Origin: Legionella cardiaca
GTDB taxonomy: Bacteria > Pseudomonadota > Gammaproteobacteria > Legionellales > Legionellaceae
Assembly: GCF_029026145.1 (NCBI RefSeq)
Contig: NZ_CP119078.1
Location: 2,045,036 to 2,109,035, forward strand
DNA: 64,000 nt
Direction of reading: 5' to 3'
The position numbers and the translations under genes were made by a program. Below the pieces are notes generated by a model, which worked only from the letters and a program-made list of their open reading frames with translations, had not been told where the DNA came from and searched no databases. Of the stretch, positions 23,595 to 32,441 are shown piece by piece; position 1 is the first letter of the stretch, and each line of letters opens with the position of its first letter.

Positions 23595-24038
23595 TTAAAA
23601 AAAATCTATATCACGGTTATTTTTAATTATATCAAATTTACTTTTTATAATTTTTTCTTTCTCTGCCATGTAGGAATTTATTTTATGAGGTAAGCCATTT
23701 GATGCCAGCGAGTTATTGAAGAACTCACGTATCTTGTCCAAGTCATCATTTTTATTAAAGTAAAAATCATGCACTTTTTTATTAGAATCAATATATAAAT
23801 ATAACCAGGTATCTTTTATCTTCTTTTCAACTTTTTTTATAATTAAATCAGAGATTAAATCTGTCTTATTTAAAAAGGATTTTTGCAAATTTTTTTTATA
23901 ACAATAACGCTCAAGTTTATTAAAATCACTTTGAGTAATAACTAAATTTCGTTCTTTTGTCAGTTCTTGTAATGTTGAAAAAGTTAAAAAGTAATTGTTA
24001 TACCAAAAAACAATAGAGGAGATAATGATGTTACCCAT
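23595..24038 (-). CDS. Hypothetical protein
   Basis: A lysine- and asparagine-rich ORF of 147 residues from the ATG at 24038; the frame is open to a TTG at 24059. It is even more AT-rich than its neighbours, has no recognised domain and no clear ribosome site. The composition (many Lys, Asn, Ile) may reflect recent acquisition or decay. It is retained because the frame is long for such AT-rich DNA. Confidence 0.4.
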   Translation of the reverse strand: MGNIIISSIVFWYNNYFLTFSTLQELTKERNLVITQSDFNKLERYCYKKNLQKSFLNKTDLISDLIIKKVEKKIKDTWLYLYIDSNKKVHDFYFNKNDDLDKIREFFNNSLASNGLPHKINSYMAEKEKIIKSKFDIIKNNRDIDFF

Positions 24039-24208
24039 AGTTTGTTTTTCTGATACCAAAGAAAGTCAGAAATATCCTCCAACAAATCAAGAAACGTATA
24101 GCCGATCATCCCTTTTCCTCATTTATTTTATAATTAATTATAATTCTTATTTCGCCATATTCCTGATTATCTATAGGGAAAAATAAGGGGAAGTAAGACA
24201 ACAAATGA

Positions 24209-25786
24209 TTACTTAATGAGTGCTAAAAGCGTTTCCAAATTATCAGCTTCACTTGCAGGCTTATCCCAGCGAATGCGATGAATTCGCGGAAAACGTAGGG
24301 CAACACCTGATTTGTGGCGAGATGAAAGGTTAACGGCATCGAATGCAACCTCAAATACAAGGGATTTCTCTACTTCTCTAACGGGTCCGAAGTGATGTTC
24401 AATATGGTGGCGAATCCATTTATCCAATTGATACAACTCCTCATCAGTAAAGCCAAAATAGGCTTTACCAATAGGTAGTAGCTTTTCTTCATGCCATAAT
24501 CCAAACGTATAATCTGAATAAAAGGAAGAGCGTTTTCCATGCCCCCTTTGTGCATACATGAGTACAGCGTCGATTAAATGAGGGTCTCTTTTCCATTTAT
24601 ACCAATACCCAACCGGTCTTCCGGCAATATAAGGACCATCTTTGCGCTTCAACATTAATCCTTCAACCGCCACATGTTGCTTAGCAAGAACCTTTTCTTT
24701 TAATTTCAAAAGACTATCTGGTGAAGAAAAGGGCAATAGTTCTGATAACCACATATTATGAGGACGATAGTTTGCAAACCAAGCTTCCAATTTTTTGCGC
24801 CTTTCCTTAAGTGGCAAAGGTCGTAAATCAATCGACTGCTCCTCAAGAATGTCATATAAGATTACAGCTGCGGGTTGTTCTTTAAGAATTTTTTCACTTA
24901 CTTTTTTTCTATTTAAACGTTGCTGCAACTCATTAAAGCTACCAATTGTTTGTTGACTTTGAATAACTAATTCACCATCTAAAACAACAGGTGTATTTAT
25001 AGAGGCAAGAGCATCAGGAAATGAACCACTGATATTATCTCCAGTGCGTGAATATAGTGCCTTATTTTGTGAGGTACACACCACTTGTACTCGAATTCCA
25101 TCGTATTTATGTTCAGCAAAAAATACCTCTGCTGTAATAGAAGGTAAATCTTTCTCTTTAAGGGGATGAGACAACATAACCGGATGAAAGAAAATATTCT
25201 CAGAAATATCAGGAAGCGACCGTCTTCCTTCAAGCCAGGCAAATAATTCAATATAGGGAGGTAGTAAACCATGCCAAAGATGTTCAATCTCTTGAATATC
25301 CACATTGCCATATTGTGCCAATGCTTTTTTAACAAAACGTGCTGATACCCCAACTCTTAAACTTCCTGTTCCTAATTTTAATAAAGCCCAACGTTCTACC
25401 ACATTACTTTTACTTAGTAATTCTGCCAGGTAGGAAGCGATTGATTGTTTGGGTAACTCTTTAAGAGCAGTGATAATTTCACTCAGATTTGGTAAAGAAG
25501 TTCGTTTAACTGACGATTCAGGCCACAATAGAGCAAGTGTCTCTGAGACATCTCCTACATAATCGTTAGAAAGAGCAAACAAATAGGGGTCGATTCGTTC
25601 TTGCATTAACTCTTTAATTAAAGCCCGACCAAAGGTTGGAAACTCTAAAGTATCCGCCAAAATAGCCAAAGCGTAACCACGATCTGGATCAGGCGTTGTA
25701 GCAAAAAACTCGTTAAGTAAACTTACTTTTTTTAAGTGGCTATAAGCAAAATAGAGACTATTGAGTAATTGAGCAAATTTTTCCAT
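24209..25786 (-). CDS. ATP-dependent DNA ligase
   Basis: A 525-residue ligase. An N-terminal helical DNA-binding domain (about 1-200) precedes the adenylation domain, with the nucleophile Lys227 in EHKYDGIRVQV (motif I), YSRTGDNISGSFP (motif III), VLDGELVI and VEGLMLKRKDGPY (motif IV/V), and then an OB-fold ending RFPRIHRIRWDKP (motif VI). It resembles the bacterial LigB/LigC-like ligases found beside an MBL-fold nuclease. The start is set at 25786 by GAGGA upstream and because it leaves one base after the nuclease stop. Together they form a two-gene repair operon; the DEXH helicase often found with it is absent here. Confidence 0.93.
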   Translation of the reverse strand: MEKFAQLLNSLYFAYSHLKKVSLLNEFFATTPDPDRGYALAILADTLEFPTFGRALIKELMQERIDPYLFALSNDYVGDVSETLALLWPESSVKRTSLPNLSEIITALKELPKQSIASYLAELLSKSNVVERWALLKLGTGSLRVGVSARFVKKALAQYGNVDIQEIEHLWHGLLPPYIELFAWLEGRRSLPDISENIFFHPVMLSHPLKEKDLPSITAEVFFAEHKYDGIRVQVVCTSQNKALYSRTGDNISGSFPDALASINTPVVLDGELVIQSQQTIGSFNELQQRLNRKKVSEKILKEQPAAVILYDILEEQSIDLRPLPLKERRKKLEAWFANYRPHNMWLSELLPFSSPDSLLKLKEKVLAKQHVAVEGLMLKRKDGPYIAGRPVGYWYKWKRDPHLIDAVLMYAQRGHGKRSSFYSDYTFGLWHEEKLLPIGKAYFGFTDEELYQLDKWIRHHIEHHFGPVREVEKSLVFEVAFDAVNLSSRHKSGVALRFPRIHRIRWDKPASEADNLETLLALIK

Positions 25787-25787
25787 C

Positions 25788-26792
25788 TCATTCCTCACTA
25801 TCTTCATAACCTAGCAAATGAAGCGCCTGAGCCTTATATCCTTTCTTTAATAAAGAATATACCAAAGCCTCTTCTTGGCCATGAGTTACCCAAATTTCTC
25901 CGGGACGTACCTCATCAATGGTTTGCAGAAGCTCCAGCCAATCAGCATGATCAGAAATGATCAGAGGTAAATCAATGCCTTTTTGCTTGGCACGAGCACG
26001 AATCTGCATCCACCCAGAAGCATTTGCCCTAACAATTTCACCAAAACGCCGCGTCCATCTATCATGAAGTGAACTCGGAGGACATAGTACAATTTTTCCT
26101 ACTGCATTTTTTTCATTTAAGGTATTGGCTTGCCTTAAATCACCAAGATGAATATTCAATGATTCATAGAAATGGCAGAGTTTAAATAAAGCGCCATGTA
26201 AATAAATTGGCTCATGGTAATTGGCTTCTCGCAACGCTTTTATTAGTCTCTGACATTTACCTAGTGGATAAACCCCAACCAGATGACATAAGGAAAGTTT
26301 TTTCAGGGATTGAAGGAGTTTCCCAATTTCTTCCTGGATTGCGGGATGCCTAAAAATGGGTAAACCAAACGTTGCCTCCGTAATAAAAATATCACAAGGC
26401 ATCACCTCAAAAGCTGCACAGGTAGGATCCCCTCGCCGCTTATAATCCCCAGAAATAATGACCCTTTTATGTTTATATTCAAGAACTATTTGTGCACTTC
26501 CTAAAACATGTCCTGCAGGTAACAATAAAACTTTAATCTGATTAATGGTTACACGTGTGCCAAAGGCGAGTTTTTGCCAAAACTGCGTTGAATCCAAACC
26601 ATAGCGAAGCTGCATAATGGCAATCGTTTCGGGAGTAGCCAATACCTTTTTATGCCCAGCTATTGCATGATCACGATGACCATGAGTAATAATGGCTGCG
26701 TCCACTTTATCGATAGGATCAATATAAAAATCACCTGGGATACAATAAAGCCCTTGCGGTCTTAAAACGAGCCATTCTTCAACAGTAGTCAT
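25788..26792 (-). CDS. Ligase-associated MBL-fold DNA exonuclease
   Basis: A 334-residue metallo-beta-lactamase/beta-CASP-type nuclease. The metal motif THGHRDH is at residues 36-42. Additional ligands include AGHVLGSAQ and SGDYKRRGDP, with SDHADW later. It matches the ligase-associated exonuclease family (YhcV/SNM1-like) involved in DNA end processing. The start is the ATG at 26792; a TTG immediately upstream is in frame. It is translated just ahead of the DNA ligase gene with a one-base gap, so the pair is almost certainly functionally linked in repair. Confidence 0.9.
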   Translation of the reverse strand: MTTVEEWLVLRPQGLYCIPGDFYIDPIDKVDAAIITHGHRDHAIAGHKKVLATPETIAIMQLRYGLDSTQFWQKLAFGTRVTINQIKVLLLPAGHVLGSAQIVLEYKHKRVIISGDYKRRGDPTCAAFEVMPCDIFITEATFGLPIFRHPAIQEEIGKLLQSLKKLSLCHLVGVYPLGKCQRLIKALREANYHEPIYLHGALFKLCHFYESLNIHLGDLRQANTLNEKNAVGKIVLCPPSSLHDRWTRRFGEIVRANASGWMQIRARAKQKGIDLPLIISDHADWLELLQTIDEVRPGEIWVTHGQEEALVYSLLKKGYKAQALHLLGYEDSEE

Positions 26793-26970
26793 CAACTTTT
26801 CTTAGAATGGCTAAAAGCATTTAATGTTTGTGATAAAAAATCCATTTCTATTTCCTAATCTTGAATAGTTAATACTTATAAGTATAGGTATTCGCTCTAT
26901 GTATAGGGGTAGATTTTTCTCTGAGCAGATAACGGGTAGCTAATTTGGATATATTGGATTTTTTGGTAGA

Positions 26971-26997
26971 TGGTTACCCGCCTACGCGGGCATGACA
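26971..26997. repeat. REP-like palindromic element
   Basis: TGGTTACCCGCCTACGCGGG followed by CATGACA contains the palindrome CCCGC-CTAC-GCGGG (26977-26990). It is the best preserved copy of the dispersed intergenic family also seen at 5121, 8669 and, degenerately, 45881. Confidence 0.6.
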
Positions 26998-27024
26998 TTT
27001 TTATCTAGCTAATAGAGGTATTAA

Positions 27025-28305
27025 TTAATAACCAAAAACTTGTTTGTTCTCTTCTTCAATCAAAGCCTCAATTTGTGGGGTAAGCTTTCCTTTATTATTC
27101 ATCCATCCTAAACTAACACATACTTCCCGACTTCTATTATTACTTGATTGAGCATGGGAAATAATCTCTTGCAGACTCATTGATGGTTTTATTTTTGTGT
27201 TTCTAAAGAAACCCCACAAACAATGAGCCCTCTGCTCTTTGTAAAGTTCATTATGCTTGCTATAAAAGTCTTCTTTTGCAGACTCAACTGTTTGATTAGT
27301 GGATGTAACCTCTGTCCCCTTAGTATGAGCCTTGCTATTTTCTTGCTTGAGAAATGATTCCAGTGCTATCTTCAAACGATGTGAATTAGGGCCAGAAATT
27401 GTAATAAGCGCTTGATTTTTTTCTATTAAACCAGGGGGTGAAGACAAATTTATCCCTGGAATAAATCCTTTATGATTCAAAGGAATGCCCAACTGCAAGA
27501 ACAAAGGAGTGGCTTTAAACTTATTGAGCAATTGAGTTGCCATTTTCCCATCCACTATTAGTTTTTCTACAGGGTCTCTAGACCCAATAGGGACTAAAGC
27601 GGCTACGGGTGTAGTACTACTTAATAAACCATCACACGTTTGAAATAAGTCCGCCTTTTGATAAATTCCTTTCTGGCCAAACATAACATCATCAATCCCT
27701 GAAGTCACATTGAAATCACCGCCGATAATAGTAGGGTAAGGCAAATTGGTGCTGTCCATTATTGCCTTTTTGGTTGCCTGTTGCTGGGTCCAATCACCAT
27801 GAACATTTATTGTAGAAATTGTTCTACCATCCGCCGAAGTCAGTTGTAACTCCTGAAATCTCCCATGAATACCTAACGGTGAATTTATAGTGGTATTACT
27901 CTGTATCGGAAAGCGATCATAATCGGCAATGGTAAACATTGCTGAGCGCGTGTTCTGTGTTGGTGTAATATTTGCTGGATTAAGCTTTTCAAAGCCAGGA
28001 ATTTTTTGGAGTTCTCTATAAAAAAGATTCGTGGGATCCTCTGCGCTATTATACTTCGGTGCCTCTTGAAACATGAAGACATCAATACCATCTGACTCCT
28101 TAAGTTCTTTAATAGCTTCGACTAATTTTGCCAATCTAATTCGGTATTGATCAGGAGTCTCGGTGAAACCAAAAGAATTATTTTTGCCATTGCCAAGGCA
28201 CATTAAATTTAATACGCACACTCCCCCATCAAGAATAGGTTCGTGATCGGTAAGTTTTGCCTCAACAAGAGTAAGACCACCCAAGCATTTAAATCTTCTT
28301 CCCAT
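27025..28305 (-). CDS. Endonuclease/exonuclease/phosphatase (EEP) fold protein
   Basis: A 426-residue protein. EEP-superfamily motifs appear in order: metal-binding Glu81 in DVFMFQEAP, catalytic NVHGD (167-171) and GGDFN (195-199). The expected C-terminal Asp-His motif is not clear; LNHKGF is the best candidate. The family includes DNases, inositol-phosphate phosphatases and sphingomyelinases, so the substrate cannot be inferred. The ~110 C-terminal residues are unassigned and charged, with an acidic end (IEALIEEENKQVFGY) suited to Dot/Icm export. A PmrA-like box and a TATAAT -10 precede it. No signal peptide is present. Confidence 0.74.
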   Translation of the reverse strand: MGRRFKCLGGLTLVEAKLTDHEPILDGGVCVLNLMCLGNGKNNSFGFTETPDQYRIRLAKLVEAIKELKESDGIDVFMFQEAPKYNSAEDPTNLFYRELQKIPGFEKLNPANITPTQNTRSAMFTIADYDRFPIQSNTTINSPLGIHGRFQELQLTSADGRTISTINVHGDWTQQQATKKAIMDSTNLPYPTIIGGDFNVTSGIDDVMFGQKGIYQKADLFQTCDGLLSSTTPVAALVPIGSRDPVEKLIVDGKMATQLLNKFKATPLFLQLGIPLNHKGFIPGINLSSPPGLIEKNQALITISGPNSHRLKIALESFLKQENSKAHTKGTEVTSTNQTVESAKEDFYSKHNELYKEQRAHCLWGFFRNTKIKPSMSLQEIISHAQSSNNRSREVCVSLGWMNNKGKLTPQIEALIEEENKQVFGY

Positions 28306-28329
28306 TTACAGTTACCAAGAAGTACTATA

Positions 28330-28371
28330 ATTATAGTAATTTTATCCTATTGAAATTAACAAATACTTAAC
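28330..28371 (-). promoter_or_regulatory. Candidate PmrA box and -10 of the EEP-fold gene
   Basis: On the minus strand gTTAAgtaT-tt-gTTAATttc (28371-28352) has two TTAA cores 11 bp apart, like the Legionella PmrA tandem site. It is followed 16 bp later by TATAAT (28335-28330), 24 bp before the ATG. Spacing and position support a real promoter; the half-site matches are moderate. Confidence 0.45.
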
Positions 28372-28374
28372 ATG

Positions 28375-28887
28375 TTAATTATTTTCTAAATAACGCCAGC
28401 TAAGAAGTCCCAGAGGTATATTATTCGGCTTATTTAAACAAGGCAGCAATGCAATAGGACGCGCAATACGCCATTGTAACAACCTGGCACCCGTTTTTTG
28501 CATCAGTACATTAATTCGCCAATGGTGGGTACTATAGTGCCGTTTATTGAGCAGGGATTGTAAGCATGGAAATTCTCCCAAGTCTTCGACAAGATATAAA
28601 AATACCTGGTTCTTCTCTTTAAAACTGCAGGCCTCTGTGGTTAATAAATGCATTATTTCCTTAGAATCTTTTTCTGGCCTAATACATGATTGACCATATT
28701 GCCAGGATTGTAGCGCTAATTTTTGCGCCCCTAATTCCAATGTGTAGAAGTTTTGTCTTTTTTCAATAATTTGATTTAACCCTTTGTAATATAAAAAAAT
28801 ATGTTGCATTTCAAATAAAACCAAAAGTGATAATAAAGATAGGATAAGAATTGTCATCAATAACACTATGCCCTCTTGATTCATCAT
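28375..28887 (-). CDS. Minor pseudopilin, PilX-like
   Basis: A 170-residue protein with a prepilin-like N-terminus: a short leader ending in Gly (MMNQEG) then a hydrophobic helix IVLLMTILILSLLSLLVLF. The Glu5 usual in major pilins is missing, as is common in PilX/GspK-type subunits. The C-terminal domain has several cysteines (SCIRPE, EACSFKE, FPCLQS, LPCLNK). It starts in the ATGATGA overlap with the PilW-like stop and is last in the three-gene pilin group. Confidence 0.68.
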   Translation of the reverse strand: MMNQEGIVLLMTILILSLLSLLVLFEMQHIFLYYKGLNQIIEKRQNFYTLELGAQKLALQSWQYGQSCIRPEKDSKEIMHLLTTEACSFKEKNQVFLYLVEDLGEFPCLQSLLNKRHYSTHHWRINVLMQKTGARLLQWRIARPIALLPCLNKPNNIPLGLLSWRYLENN

Positions 28888-29600
28888 AAAGCCCGCACCG
28901 TTGTCTCAATCATGATGGTCTCTTGGTTAGCTAACCCAAGTGAGACCTGCAGCATTGTTAAACCATCACTGGATTGGAGATGAGTAATCAAGCTATTCAC
29001 TAGAGGCGTCAATTCCTCAGCATGATTTTGTTGGTAATACAAGGCCTTCTTTGCTTGTTGATTATTTTTAATAAAAAACACTTCCTGTAACCATTTACCC
29101 AAATAAATTGGCCTTACATAGTCATAGATCAAGGAATTTTTCAGCCTAACGACCGGGTGGTCGTTGATACGTCGACTGGAAAGAACCTCCGCCACTTCTG
29201 CATGATAACAATCAGCAATAAGAACAATATCACCCGTTTTAAAAGAACCCTCTGCAAGAGTTAATTCATCAACATTAAACGTTAATACTGACGAATAGTG
29301 TTCACTCATGTGATTAATACGCAGACTCTGCGCTTTATCAACGTTTAATTGAATTGCCTGAAGTTTTTCAGTAGTTAACCAATGAAGATTCATGCACGGG
29401 GTAAAACCTGCTCGACGAACGCTATCACGAATTAAATCCTGTACCCACTCTAATTCAAAAGCATCTTCTAATAGTTTTTGCGTCTCATGATATTGCTTCT
29501 TTGCCGATAGGTAATATTCAATCAACACCGTTAACAAGAGAGTACTCAAGAAAAGGCTTAGCATTATCTCGACTAAACTTAAACCACCTTGTTTACTCAT
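28884..29600 (-). CDS. Minor pseudopilin, PilW-like
   Basis: A 238-residue protein beginning MSKQGGLSLVEIML: prepilin cleavage after Gly6, Glu5 of the mature helix present (LSLVE), followed by a long hydrophobic helix (MLSLFLSTLLLTVLIEYYLSA). The frame is open upstream to 29687, but the type IV leader fixes the ATG at 29600, which overlaps the preceding gene by eight bases. The C-terminal domain is of PilW type by position and length. The product is a likely priming or tip subunit of a type IV pilus. Confidence 0.75.
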   Translation of the reverse strand: MSKQGGLSLVEIMLSLFLSTLLLTVLIEYYLSAKKQYHETQKLLEDAFELEWVQDLIRDSVRRAGFTPCMNLHWLTTEKLQAIQLNVDKAQSLRINHMSEHYSSVLTFNVDELTLAEGSFKTGDIVLIADCYHAEVAEVLSSRRINDHPVVRLKNSLIYDYVRPIYLGKWLQEVFFIKNNQQAKKALYYQQNHAEELTPLVNSLITHLQSSDGLTMLQVSLGLANQETIMIETTVRAL

Positions 29601-29916
29601 GAACCATAATTTCCCGTTGCAATTTGCAGCAAGAAGAATCAGGTAATTCAAATCCCCAGGAAATCTCAAGGAAGCTCCCTTTTGCAATCGGTGTCTGCTT
29701 AAATTGAAAAGGGTCGTGGGTAAGAAGTAATGGTTGTCGTCCTAAGGCACGTTCGGAGTTATTATCAAGCAGTGTTGCCGCCAACGAGCGTTGTAAAGCA
29801 CGGTGCAATAACTGTTTAATTTGCAATTGTTGTTGGAGAACCGTAAGCGAGATACTTGTTACTAATAATAAAGTTACCAATAGCTCCATTACAGAAAAGC
29901 CATGAGAGGTTTTCAT
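29593..29916 (-). CDS. Minor pseudopilin, PilV/FimT-like
   Basis: A 107-residue short pseudopilin. The leader MKTSHG is followed by the mature helix FSVMELLVTLLLVTSISLTVL with Glu5. A small globular domain carries adjacent cysteines (DSSCCKLQRE). It is the first gene of a pilV-pilW-pilX-like set divergent from hisC. At 107 residues it is shorter than typical PilV and may be a reduced form. Confidence 0.68.
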   Translation of the reverse strand: MKTSHGFSVMELLVTLLLVTSISLTVLQQQLQIKQLLHRALQRSLAATLLDNNSERALGRQPLLLTHDPFQFKQTPIAKGSFLEISWGFELPDSSCCKLQREIMVHE

Positions 29917-30076
29917 AAATCCATTCCTGAGGTCGTTTTGCAGGCTTAGATTACCTAGGAGTAGCAGGAGAAAGCAAGAAGTTTTTAAAATTGCTTTTTT
30001 ATATAAATAGATACATTCACTTTTTAATAGCTCTTAGGTAATATCAAACCTCGTTAGGATCTAAGGAGAGAGTCCA

Positions 30077-31198
30077 TTGTCTTGTGACTATCATCATTTA
30101 CCTCATGCAGGTATCCAATCATTAAAGCCTTATATTCCAGGTAAAGCGGTTGAGGAATTGGCACGCGAGCAAGGCATAACTGATATTATTAAACTTGCTA
30201 GCAATGAAAACCCCCTTGGTTGCAGTTATAAAGCTAAAGAGGCGATAGCCAGACTCACACCACACCAACTAGCAACCTACCCTTCTCCAATGAATCATCC
30301 ATTACGACACAAACTTAGCCAAAAATTAGGAGTTAGTGAAACCATGCTAACGCTAGGTAACGGCTCAGATTCATTGTTTTCGTTAATCTTAACCACGTTT
30401 GCCCTCCATACCGGCAAGCACATGTTAACTCATGAGCATTCTTTTATTTCCTACGGAATTCAGGCACAGACTTTAGGCATAACTGTACAAAAAATCCCTT
30501 TGCAACCCAATTGGCACGTGGATATTGATACAATGATTAGCATGAGTCAGCAGAATGTAGCGGTTATTTTTTTAGCTAATCCTAATAACCCAACAGGCAT
30601 TTTTATTAATCCAGAAGAGATTAGACGACTTATAGCCAATGTCCCGGCTACAGCGATTATTGTTTTAGATGAAGCCTATTATGAATATGCCTATAGTCCG
30701 GGAGACAAGACCAGCATTAATCTCTTACGAGATTATCCAAATTTAATTATTACACGCACTTTTTCGAAGGCTTATGGGCTTGCAGGATTACGGCTGGGAT
30801 ATGCAATTGCCAGTCCTGAAATCACGGAATTATTGTTACGCGTTGAGCCCCCATTTGGCGTCAATCAAGCTGCTCTTGAAGCTGCCAACGCTGCTTTAGA
30901 TGATCATGAATTCGTCACTGAAACCTTGAAGCTTAATCAACAAGGCATGCAGCAACTGCAGCAAGGTTTTGATACTTTAAATTTAAGTTATTTACCTTCT
31001 CGTTGTAATTTCATCACCTTCGACTGTGGAGTGAATGCATTACCGATTTATGAGGAACTATTAAAGCATGGTGTGATTGTTCGACCATTACAACCTTATA
31101 AGTTATCAAATCATTTACGAGTGACCATCGGTAATAGCGTTCAGAATGCTCGATTTCTTGATAAACTAGCGCTTTGCTTATCTCATCATACGAATTAG
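30077..31198 (+). CDS. hisC: Histidinol-phosphate aminotransferase
   Basis: A 373-residue fold-type I PLP aminotransferase. ASNENPLGCS near the N-terminus, FLANPNNPTGIF, LDEAYYEY and the PLP Schiff-base Lys231 in RTFSKAYGLAGLRLGY are characteristic of HisC. It converts imidazole acetol phosphate to histidinol phosphate using glutamate, and many HisC enzymes also accept aromatic amino acids. The start is a TTG at 30077 with AAGGAG eight bases upstream; no ATG is available. phhB follows after 13 bases, suggesting an aromatic amino acid role for this copy. Confidence 0.93.
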   Translation: MSCDYHHLPHAGIQSLKPYIPGKAVEELAREQGITDIIKLASNENPLGCSYKAKEAIARLTPHQLATYPSPMNHPLRHKLSQKLGVSETMLTLGNGSDSLFSLILTTFALHTGKHMLTHEHSFISYGIQAQTLGITVQKIPLQPNWHVDIDTMISMSQQNVAVIFLANPNNPTGIFINPEEIRRLIANVPATAIIVLDEAYYEYAYSPGDKTSINLLRDYPNLIITRTFSKAYGLAGLRLGYAIASPEITELLLRVEPPFGVNQAALEAANAALDDHEFVTETLKLNQQGMQQLQQGFDTLNLSYLPSRCNFITFDCGVNALPIYEELLKHGVIVRPLQPYKLSNHLRVTIGNSVQNARFLDKLALCLSHHTN

Positions 31199-31211
31199 AG
31201 GAGTTAAAACG

Positions 31212-31550
31212 ATGAAAACTGATTTAAGTCAAAAACATTGCGAGTCTTGTGAAGGGATTGGTAAAGCCTTAACTGCTGAGCAGATTCATCATTTGATGCC
31301 ACAACTTGATAGCCATTGGCAAGTACAAAATGATAATAAAGAAATTAAACGTTCTTTCAATTTTGCCAATTTTTATGAAACAATGGCTTTTGTTAATGCA
31401 ATTGCCTGGATAGCCAATGTCGAGAATCACCATCCTGATCTTGAAGTAGGCTACAATTATTGCCATGTTCGTTTTATGACTCATGCCCTAAAAGGCCTAT
31501 CCCATAACGATTTTATCTGTGCGGCTAAAATAGATGCATTGCTAGTTTAA
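31212..31550 (+). CDS. phhB: Pterin-4a-carbinolamine dehydratase
   Basis: A 112-residue PCD/DCoH family protein with the active-site signature ENHHPDLEVGYNYCHVRFMTH (His-His and the later His of VRFMTHALKGLS). It dehydrates the 4a-hydroxy-tetrahydrobiopterin formed by phenylalanine hydroxylase. It has a good RBS (AGAGGAG) and is probably co-transcribed with hisC. No phenylalanine hydroxylase gene lies in this window. It ends four bases from the convergent yjjG. Confidence 0.93.
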   Translation: MKTDLSQKHCESCEGIGKALTAEQIHHLMPQLDSHWQVQNDNKEIKRSFNFANFYETMAFVNAIAWIANVENHHPDLEVGYNYCHVRFMTHALKGLSHNDFICAAKIDALLV

Positions 31551-31554
31551 AGCA

Positions 31555-32268
31555 CTACGAATAAGAGGGCTTTACAGTGGTTTTATTCAGCAGTAAACCC
31601 TCAAGTTCTAGCAGAGAAGAAATTTGGTATTGAGGATTTAGTCCTGAAGGGATAGGTTTCTTGTCAGCATTAAACCAACAAGTATCTAATCCGGCATTCA
31701 TTCCTCCCAGAATATCGGAATCCGGATTATCACCAACCATTAATACACGCTCTGGTGCAGGATTTCCCATTTTAGAAAGCGCATAGTTAAAAATCGCAGG
31801 ATCGGGTTTAGCTACCCCTACTTCTTCGGATATCACTAACAAATCAAAATAACCACCAAGTTTTGTGCGTTCCAGACGAACCTGCTGGAGTTCAATAAAT
31901 CCATTGGTGATAATACCAAGTTTGACTCTTCCCTGCAGAGTCGCAAGTAAATTAACAGCTCCTTCTAGCGGAGTGCAAATCTCGGCCATAGTTGCTAAAA
32001 ATGCACGGCTTAATTCTTTAGATGAAATTTCTAATTTATTAGCCCACTTGTTAAATCGCAGATGTTGCAGTTGCTGTGCAGTAATAGCTCCATTTTGGTA
32101 ATCTACCCACAACGATTTATTAACGAGTTGATATTCTTGAAAATCTTGCTGGGTGAAGTTTATTCCAAAATCCAAAAATAAACGTTGCAAACCACTAAAT
32201 GCATCGAACGAAAATAGCGTTTCATCAGCATCAAATAAAATCCACTCGTAATTTTTCACTTGACCCAT
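31555..32268 (-). CDS. yjjG: HAD-superfamily pyrimidine 5'-nucleotidase (YjjG-like)
   Basis: A 237-residue HAD phosphatase. Motif I is [10 protein letters not shown] (the DADET variant is typical of YjjG), motif II is [13 protein letters not shown], the motif III Lys is in [10 protein letters not shown], and motif IV is [13 protein letters not shown] helical C1-type cap lies between motifs I and II. YjjG dephosphorylates pyrimidine nucleoside monophosphates and is a housecleaning enzyme. It converges with phhB. Confidence 0.9.
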   Translation of the reverse strand: MGQVKNYEWILFDADETLFSFDAFSGLQRLFLDFGINFTQQDFQEYQLVNKSLWVDYQNGAITAQQLQHLRFNKWANKLEISSKELSRAFLATMAEICTPLEGAVNLLATLQGRVKLGIITNGFIELQQVRLERTKLGGYFDLLVISEEVGVAKPDPAIFNYALSKMGNPAPERVLMVGDNPDSDILGGMNAGLDTCWFNADKKPIPSGLNPQYQISSLLELEGLLLNKTTVKPSYS

Positions 32269-32441
32269 CTTTTATAACCATTATTCCTAAACGAAAATAG
32301 TTTACCGCACGTAATGAATAAAAAACAAATCAATTAATTTTTACATTATGTGATTAAAATAAATACCGGATAATTGCTAACTAATTACAATTTTTTATTA
32401 AATTTGTTAACTTATTTAAAATTTGGCAGTGTGAGATTTAA

